Origin: Oscillospiraceae bacterium
Lineage (GTDB): Bacteria; Bacillota; Clostridia; Oscillospirales; Oscillospiraceae
Length of the DNA: 10,577 nt
Direction: 5' to 3'
Assembly: GCA_029009035.1 (NCBI GenBank)
Contig: JAQXJQ010000016.1
Location: forward strand, 1 to 10,577
The notes beneath the pieces are model-generated. The model was not told where the DNA came from. It was given only the letters and a program-made list of their open reading frames with translations, and searched no databases. Shown in pieces: positions 5,885 to 10,577 of this stretch (within the stretch, counting starts at the first letter, position 1; each line of letters opens with the position of its first letter). The position numbers were made by a program, and so were the translations under genes.

Positions 5885-6274
5885 TCAGTCCTCCTCGTCC
5901 AGCACGATGTGCGCGTTGGCGGGGTTGGCAGGCTTCACCACATTGGGGTCGCGGAGCAGCTCCAGAATGTGGGCGCCGTGGTCGATGGAGTTGTCCTCCT
6001 CAAAGACCAGCTCGGGGGTGTAGCGCAGGTTGAGCCTATGGCCGATCTCACGGCGGAGATAGCCGGAGGCGGACTTCAGTCCCTTCACCACTTCCCGGGC
6101 GCTGGACTTGTCCAGCATGGACACATAGACCTTGGCAAAGCGCAGGTCGGGGGTGGTATTCACGCCGGTGACCGAGATCATGCCGGTCACCCGGGGGTCC
6201 TTCACATTGGGGATGAGGGATGCCAGCTCTCGCTGGATCTCCTCGTTGATCCGTCCAATTCGATTGCTTGCCAT
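5885..6274 (-). CDS. rbfA: 30S ribosome-binding factor RbfA
   Basis: Small KH-type protein that binds the 30S subunit and assists late 16S rRNA 5'-end maturation and cold adaptation. It has 129 residues, typical length. Recognisable stretches are RIGRINEEIQRELASLI (5-21), KDPRVTGMISVTGVNTTPDL (25-44), AKVYVSML (47-54), LKSASGYLRREIGHRLNLRY (66-85) and TPELVFEEDNSIDHGAHI (86-103). A short acidic tail ends in DEED. The ATG at 6272-6274 is preceded by AAAGGAGG (6289-6282) seven bases away. The frame remains open upstream to 6433 into the infB 3' end, which is not part of the protein. It follows infB after 74 bases that contain a GC-rich hairpin, the largest gap in the operon. Confidence 0.95.
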   Translation of the reverse strand: MASNRIGRINEEIQRELASLIPNVKDPRVTGMISVTGVNTTPDLRFAKVYVSMLDKSSAREVVKGLKSASGYLRREIGHRLNLRYTPELVFEEDNSIDHGAHILELLRDPNVVKPANPANAHIVLDEED

Positions 6275-6306
6275 AAGAAAGCCTCCTTTGAGAGGTAGTA
6301 TAAACA

Positions 6307-6336
6307 GCAGGGGCGGGCGAACACGCCCGCCCCTGC
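6307..6336 (-). terminator. GC-rich hairpin between infB and rbfA (possible attenuator)
   Basis: GCAGGGGCGGGCG (6307-6319) is perfectly complementary to CGCCCGCCCCTGC (6324-6336) around a four-base AACA loop. In minus-strand RNA the stem is followed by UGUUUAUACU, a weak and interrupted U-run. It begins 12 bases after the infB stop codon and ends about 17 bases before the rbfA ribosome binding site. It could be a partial terminator lowering expression of rbfA-nrnA-truB-ribF, or an RNA processing and stability element. The following TTTATACT also resembles a -10 box, but I see no -35. Confidence 0.55.
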
Positions 6337-6348
6337 CGGAAAAATCAA

Positions 6349-8667
6349 TCAGAGCTCGATCTGCTGCATCTCGAAGGCCTCGATGATGTCGCCTTCCTTG
6401 ATATCGCTGTACTTCTCGATGCCGATACCGCACTCGTAGCCGCGGGCGACTTCCTTCACGCTGTCCTTGAAACGCTGCAGGGAGTTCATGACGCCCTCGT
6501 GGATGACGATACCGTCGCGCACCAGACGGATCTGGGCGTTGCGGGCCACGCGTCCCTCGGTGACATAGCAGCCGGCCACCACGCCCACATTGGAGATCTT
6601 GTAGACCTGGCGGACCTCAGCCTCGCCCAGAGCCACTTCCTTGAACTTGGGTGCCAGCATACCCTTCATGGCGGCCTCGATCTCGTTGATGGCGTCGTAG
6701 ATCACGCGGTACATCCGCATATCCACCTTGGTACGGGCGGCGGACTCGGCGGCGTTCTTGTCGGGGCGGACATTGAAGCCCACGATAATGGCGTTAGAGG
6801 TGGCGGCCAGCATGACGTCGGACTCGTTGATGGCGCCAACGGCACAGTGGATCACCCGCACACGCACTTCCTCGTTGGAGATCTTCTCCAGGCTGGCCTT
6901 CACGGCCTCGGCAGAGCCCTGAACGTCGGCCTTGACGATGATGTTCAGGTCCTTCATCTCACCGGCCTTGATCTGCTGGAACAGCTCATCCAGGGAAACC
7001 TTCTGCTTGGCGGCGCCGGTGGTGGCGTTCTTCAGCTCTTCCTTGCGCTGCTCCACCAGCTCGCGGGCCATGCGCTCATCGGCAACGGCGTGGAAGTCGT
7101 CGCCCGCGCCGGGGACCTCGCCCATGCCGATGATCTCAACAGGCACGGAGGGACCGGCGGAGGTGACCTTGCGGCCCTTGTAGTCGGTCATGGCGCGGAC
7201 ACGGCCCACGGCGGTGCCGGCGATGATGACGTCGCCCTGCTTCAGGGTGCCGTTCTGCACCAGCAGGGTGGCGATGGGACCGCGGGCCTTGTCCAGGCGG
7301 GCCTCGATGACGGCGCCGTGAGCGGAGCGGTTGGGGTTGGCCTTCAGCTCGCTCATCTCGGCGGTGAGGGTCACCATCTCCAGCAGGTTCTCGATGCCCA
7401 TGCCGGTCTTGGCGGAGATGGGGCAGATGATGGTCTCGCCGCCCCACTCCTCGGCAACCAGCTCATGCTCGGTGAGCTGCTGCTTGATGCGCTCGGGGTT
7501 GGCGGTGGGCTTATCCATCTTGTTGATGGCCACGATAATGGGGATCTTGGCGGCCTTGGCGTGGTTGATGGACTCCACAGTCTGGGGCATGATGCCGTCG
7601 TCGGCCGCCACCACCAGAATGGCCACGTCGGTGATCATGGCGCCGCGGGCACGCATGGCGGTAAAGGCCTCATGGCCCGGGGTATCCAGGAAGGTGATGG
7701 GCTTGCCGTTGACCTCCACCTGATAGGCGCCGATGTGCTGGGTGATGCCGCCGGCCTCGCCGGAGACCACGTTGGCGTGGCGGATATAGTCCAGCAGAGA
7801 GGTCTTGCCGTGGTCGACATGGCCCATGACCACCACAACGGGGGCGCGGGGCTGCAGATCCTCTTCCTTATCCTCGGCGGTGTCGATGAGGCGCTCCTCG
7901 ATGGTGACGATGACCTCCCGCTCCACCTTGCAGCCCAGCTCCTCGGTGATGATGGCGGCGGTGTCAAAATCGATCACGTCGCTGAGAGAGGCCATGACGC
8001 CGTTCTTGATGAGGCACTTGACCACCTCCGCGCCGGTCTTCTTCATGCGGGAGGCCAGTTCGCCCACGGAGATCTCGTCGGGGATCTTGACCACCAGCGG
8101 GGTCTTCTTGGCGATCTCAAGCTGGAGGCGGCGGAGCTTCTCCTGCTCCTCCTGCTTGCGCTTGTTGCCGAAGTTCTGCTTGCCCTTGTTGTTGCGGTTC
8201 TGGAACTTCTGCTTGCCGGTCTGCATACGGTCGGCCTTGTCGGGAGCCAGATCCTCCAGGCGCTGGTCGTACTTCTCCAGGTTCACGTTGCCGCCCTTGC
8301 GGGTGTCGACCACCTTTTTCTCGGGCGTGCGGCTGGCCGCGGCGGGAGCCGCAGCGGGCTTCTCGCTCTTTTTGGGCGCCTCCGCGCGGTGCTCACCGGC
8401 GTTCTTCTCCTCGCCGCCCTTCTTCCCGGGGGCGGGAGCGGCTGCCTTTGCAGGCTCATGGTAGGTCTCCGCATAGATGGACTCGATGGACTCAACCTGA
8501 TGATGCTGAGTCAGATATTCAAAAATGACCACCAGTTCACGGTCGGTCAGCACCTTGGTGGGAGAGACATTCTCCTTGGTGCACTCGGCCAGAATACCGA
8601 CGATCTCCTTGGCTTGCATACCAAAGTCCTTTGCCACATCACGGGCAGTATATTTCGCAAGGCTCAA
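6349..8667 (-). CDS. infB: Translation initiation factor IF-2
   Basis: GTPase that delivers fMet-tRNA to the 30S subunit and promotes subunit joining. It has 772 residues from the start chosen here (B. subtilis 716, E. coli 890). Order: N-terminal IF2_N helical module (about 3-55), a low-complexity Ala/Lys/Glu/Pro linker (about 70-190), a second IF2_N module (about 195-250), then the G domain. The G domain shows G1 GHVDHGKT (282-289), G2 GGITQHIGA, G3 DTPGH (328-332), G4 NKMD (382-385) and G5 SAKTG. Beta-barrel and C-terminal fMet-tRNA-binding domains follow, ending QQIEL. Start choice: a GTG at 8676 lies directly on the GGAGG ribosome binding site with no spacing, so the TTG at 8665-8667, about eight bases past it, is more likely; GTG cannot be excluded. 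It begins 16 bases after ylxQ. Confidence 0.95.
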   Translation of the reverse strand: MSLAKYTARDVAKDFGMQAKEIVGILAECTKENVSPTKVLTDRELVVIFEYLTQHHQVESIESIYAETYHEPAKAAAPAPGKKGGEEKNAGEHRAEAPKKSEKPAAAPAAASRTPEKKVVDTRKGGNVNLEKYDQRLEDLAPDKADRMQTGKQKFQNRNNKGKQNFGNKRKQEEQEKLRRLQLEIAKKTPLVVKIPDEISVGELASRMKKTGAEVVKCLIKNGVMASLSDVIDFDTAAIITEELGCKVEREVIVTIEERLIDTAEDKEEDLQPRAPVVVVMGHVDHGKTSLLDYIRHANVVSGEAGGITQHIGAYQVEVNGKPITFLDTPGHEAFTAMRARGAMITDVAILVVAADDGIMPQTVESINHAKAAKIPIIVAINKMDKPTANPERIKQQLTEHELVAEEWGGETIICPISAKTGMGIENLLEMVTLTAEMSELKANPNRSAHGAVIEARLDKARGPIATLLVQNGTLKQGDVIIAGTAVGRVRAMTDYKGRKVTSAGPSVPVEIIGMGEVPGAGDDFHAVADERMARELVEQRKEELKNATTGAAKQKVSLDELFQQIKAGEMKDLNIIVKADVQGSAEAVKASLEKISNEEVRVRVIHCAVGAINESDVMLAATSNAIIVGFNVRPDKNAAESAARTKVDMRMYRVIYDAINEIEAAMKGMLAPKFKEVALGEAEVRQVYKISNVGVVAGCYVTEGRVARNAQIRLVRDGIVIHEGVMNSLQRFKDSVKEVARGYECGIGIEKYSDIKEGDIIEAFEMQQIEL

Positions 8668-8683
8668 ACAGGCCACCTCCTAA

Positions 8684-9109
8684 TTACGCTTCAGCGGGCT
8701 TGTTCTCGGCCCGCGACTTCTTCTTATCCCGCCGCAGCATCTGCCGCCGGGTTTTTGCGGTCATCTGCTCCGCGATCCCTTTCAGAGCGTCATCCTCCTG
8801 CGCCAGGGCGTTTACCACCGCGCAGGCCAGGCCCTGGTCTGTGACGGCAAGCACCGCGCAGGTGCTCCGCCCCAGGGCAAACCCCACCTCCGCCTTGGTG
8901 GCGGGGAGAGTGATGAGGGGAGCGTTCCCCTCGTCGGTCATACGGTGGGCACGGCGGACAATGGTTTCGCCGGCGTCGGCGGCGAGGAACACCGCCCTGG
9001 CCTTATGCCGGGCGCAGGCGTCGCTCACCGGTTCCTCCCCCAGCGCGGCGTTTCCGCCCCGCCGGGCCAGGCCCAACAGGCTCAGTGCCTTCTCAGTCAC
9101 CGCCGTCAC
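8684..9109 (-). CDS. ylxQ: L7Ae/L30e/S12e/Gadd45-family ribosomal-like protein
   Basis: Small RNA-binding protein of the L7Ae family, which recognises kink-turn RNA; B. subtilis YlxQ occupies the same place in this operon. It has 141 residues, longer than the usual 100 or so because of a basic, low-complexity C-terminal tail from about residue 118 (KTRRQMLRRDKKKSRAENK). The core has ALSLLGLARRGGN (8-20), KARAVFLAADAGETIVRRA (36-54) and TKAEVGFALG (71-80). The longest frame starts at GTG 9107-9109 and overlaps ylxR by 17 bases. A second GTG at 9098-9100 would give an eight-base overlap and is equally plausible; the ribosome binding site does not decide clearly. Precise RNA target unknown. Confidence 0.85.
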   Translation of the reverse strand: MTAVTEKALSLLGLARRGGNAALGEEPVSDACARHKARAVFLAADAGETIVRRAHRMTDEGNAPLITLPATKAEVGFALGRSTCAVLAVTDQGLACAVVNALAQEDDALKGIAEQMTAKTRRQMLRRDKKKSRAENKPAEA

Positions 9110-9368
9110 CCGCCCTCATCTGCTCCTCCAGCGCCTCGTAGACCTCCTGTCCCACCTGAGCGGAAAAGGCCCGCTCAATGGCCCGGCTCTTCTTCACCTT
9201 GGCAAGGCACGCGGGATCGGGGCAGAGATAGGCGCCGCGGCCGGGTTTCTTCCCCCGAAAGTCCAGAGAGATCTCCCCCTCCGGCGAGCGCACCACCCGC
9301 ACAAGCTCGCCCTTGGGCTTCATCTCACGGCAGCCCAGGCATTGGCGCATCGGTATTTTCTTCGGCAC
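9093..9368 (-). CDS. ylxR: YlxR / RnpM RNA-binding protein
   Basis: A 91-residue member of the YlxR (DUF448) family. In B. subtilis the protein binds the RNase P RNA and modulates its activity, hence the name RnpM. Family signatures are RQCLGCREMKPKGELVRVV (8-26) and GKKPGRGAYLCPDPACLAKV (39-58), followed by AIERAF (63-68). The start is a GTG at 9366-9368, supported by AAAGGAGC eight bases upstream; the first internal ATG is six codons later and lacks such a site. It sits 56 bases after nusA and overlaps ylxQ, the canonical nusA-ylxR-ylxQ-infB order of Firmicutes. The function is taken from the family, not from this sequence. Confidence 0.93.
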   Translation of the reverse strand: MPKKIPMRQCLGCREMKPKGELVRVVRSPEGEISLDFRGKKPGRGAYLCPDPACLAKVKKSRAIERAFSAQVGQEVYEALEEQMRAGDGGD

Positions 9369-9424
9369 GACGGTTCGCTCCTTTCGGTCTGTATCAACTC
9401 AGTGTTCCCACAAAGGCGGGGCGC

Positions 9425-10564
9425 TTACTCCTCGCTCACGGCCGGCTCGCCCTCCTGCTCCTCCTCGGGAGGCTCGGGCGCGCTGGCGGGGCGAATGTCG
9501 ATCTTAAAGCCGGTCAGGCGGGCGGCGAGGCGGGCGTTCTGGCCCTCCTTGCCGATGGCCAGAGACAGCTGGTCGTCGGGCACGATGACCCGGCAGCTCT
9601 TGCCCTGCTCCAGCTCGGTGACGCTGATGACGTCAGCGGGGGCCAGAGCGGCGGCCACATACTGGGCGGGATCGTCGGAATACTTGATGATGTCCACCTT
9701 CTCGCCCCGCAGCTCCTCCACCACGGCGTTCACACGCTGGCCCTTGGTACCCACGCAGGCGCCGATGGGGTCCACAGTCTCGTCCTCGCTCCACACCGCC
9801 AGCTTGGTGCGGCTGCCGGCCTCACGGGCGATGGACATGACCTCCACAGTGCCGTCATAGATCTCGGGCACCTCCAGCTCAAACAGGCGCTTGACCAGGC
9901 CGGGATGGGTGCGGGAGATGACCACCTGGGGACCGCGGGTGGAACGGCGGACCTCCACCACATAGACACGGACGCGGTCGCCCTCACGGATCTCCTCGCC
10001 CTTGACCTGCTCGCTCTGGGACAGGAAGGCGTCGGTGAACTCGGACCCGGAGGTGAGGCGCACCACCAGAGAGCCGCTGCGCTCGTCGATGCGGGTGACG
10101 GTTCCGGTGAGGATCTCGTGCTCCTTGGAGGAGAACTCGTCGAAGATCATGCCGCGCTCCGCCTCGCGCATACCCTGAATGATGACCTGGCGGGCAGTCT
10201 GGGCGGCGATGCGGCCGAAGTTTTTGGGCTTGATCTCGATGCGCAGCACATCGCCCAGCTCAGCCCGGGGCAGAGCCTTGCGGGCGTCGGACAGGCTCAT
10301 CTCGGTGTGGGGATTGTCCACGACCTCCACGACCTCCTTGCGGACGAACATCCGCACCTGGCCCTTCTCCTCGTCGGCGTCCACGGTCACATTGTCGGTG
10401 ATGCCCTCGTGGTCGCGCTTGTAGGCGGCCACCAGCGCCTGGGTGATCTTCTCGATCATGTAGCTCTTGGGAATGCCCTTTTCCTTCTCAATGTCGGAGA
10501 TGGCGGCAAAAAACTCCTTGGCGTCCAGCTCCGTATTCTTGGCGGGGGTCTTTTTCTTAGCCAT
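9425..10564 (-). CDS. nusA: Transcription termination/antitermination protein NusA
   Basis: RNA polymerase-binding elongation factor that promotes pausing, intrinsic termination and rRNA antitermination. It has 379 residues, close to B. subtilis (371), and lacks the C-terminal acidic repeats of the E. coli protein, as expected for Firmicutes. Domains: N-terminal polymerase-binding domain (about 13-140, with NFGRIAAQTARQVIIQ at 115-130), S1 (about 147-213), KH1 (about 220-300, PIGACVGTKGQRV at 266-278) and KH2 (about 305-358, LAIGKEGQNARLAARLTGFK at 335-354). A Glu/Pro-rich tail follows. The ATG is preceded by AGGAG at eight bases. The first gene visible in the operon; rimP, its usual upstream partner, would begin beyond the window. 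Confidence 0.97.
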   Translation of the reverse strand: MAKKKTPAKNTELDAKEFFAAISDIEKEKGIPKSYMIEKITQALVAAYKRDHEGITDNVTVDADEEKGQVRMFVRKEVVEVVDNPHTEMSLSDARKALPRAELGDVLRIEIKPKNFGRIAAQTARQVIIQGMREAERGMIFDEFSSKEHEILTGTVTRIDERSGSLVVRLTSGSEFTDAFLSQSEQVKGEEIREGDRVRVYVVEVRRSTRGPQVVISRTHPGLVKRLFELEVPEIYDGTVEVMSIAREAGSRTKLAVWSEDETVDPIGACVGTKGQRVNAVVEELRGEKVDIIKYSDDPAQYVAAALAPADVISVTELEQGKSCRVIVPDDQLSLAIGKEGQNARLAARLTGFKIDIRPASAPEPPEEEQEGEPAVSEE

Positions 10565-10577
10565 GATGATTACTCCT

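Noticed and set aside
6499..8844. Plus-strand open frame of 781 codons opposite infB
   Set aside because: Leu/Gly/Asp/Val-rich antisense shadow of infB with no ribosome binding site or recognisable domain.
1..10577. CRISPR arrays, tRNA or rRNA genes, transposases, toxin-antitoxin or defence genes
   Set aside because: None seen on either strand. The only arrayed repeat is the spacer-less 12-bp tandem array, and all sizeable genes are housekeeping or butyrate metabolism.

Overview
The window is chromosomal DNA from a GC-rich, anaerobic, butyrate-type Firmicute. An Oscillospiraceae-like clostridium (the Flavonifractor/Intestinimonas/Pseudoflavonifractor kind) is my best guess. The basis is Gram-positive nusA-ylxR-ylxQ-infB gene order, strong AGGAGG-type ribosome binding sites, and crotonase, 3-hydroxybutyryl-CoA dehydrogenase and butyryl-CoA dehydrogenase genes. 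The genus is inferred from protein character and not proven. Every gene I can support is on the minus strand, so transcription runs from high to low coordinates. The long plus-strand open frames are antisense shadows.

Region 1 (10577 down to 2374) is one long information-processing operon: nusA, ylxR (rnpM), ylxQ (L7Ae-like), infB, rbfA, a DHH-family nrnA-type phosphoesterase, truB, ribF and a DUF554 membrane protein. It ends at a strong intrinsic terminator at 2374-2412. Genes are 2-74 bases apart or overlap by 8-17 bases. A GC-rich 13-bp hairpin lies in the infB-rbfA gap and could modulate expression of the distal half. The products cover transcription elongation and antitermination, RNase P modulation, translation initiation, 30S maturation, nano-RNA turnover, tRNA pseudouridylation and FMN/FAD synthesis. 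rimP, which usually precedes nusA, would lie outside the window.

Region 2 (2072-2424) has no gene but is well structured: the terminator, seven and two-thirds copies of a 12-bp tandem repeat, a sigma-A-type promoter facing crt, and an 18-bp imperfect palindrome that fits the clostridial Rex (NADH/NAD+ sensor) operator.

Region 3 (2071 down to 1) is a butyryl-CoA synthesis operon: crt, hbd and the first 48 codons of bcd, which runs off the window. Together they convert acetoacetyl-CoA to 3-hydroxybutyryl-CoA (Hbd), crotonyl-CoA (Crt) and butyryl-CoA (Bcd). The 273-base crt-hbd gap carries a near-perfect second copy of the last 49 bases of crt, separated from the real one by a 163-base GC-rich insert with a hairpin. 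This is the most unusual structure here. I see no new defence or mobile system; most of the window is well-known housekeeping.
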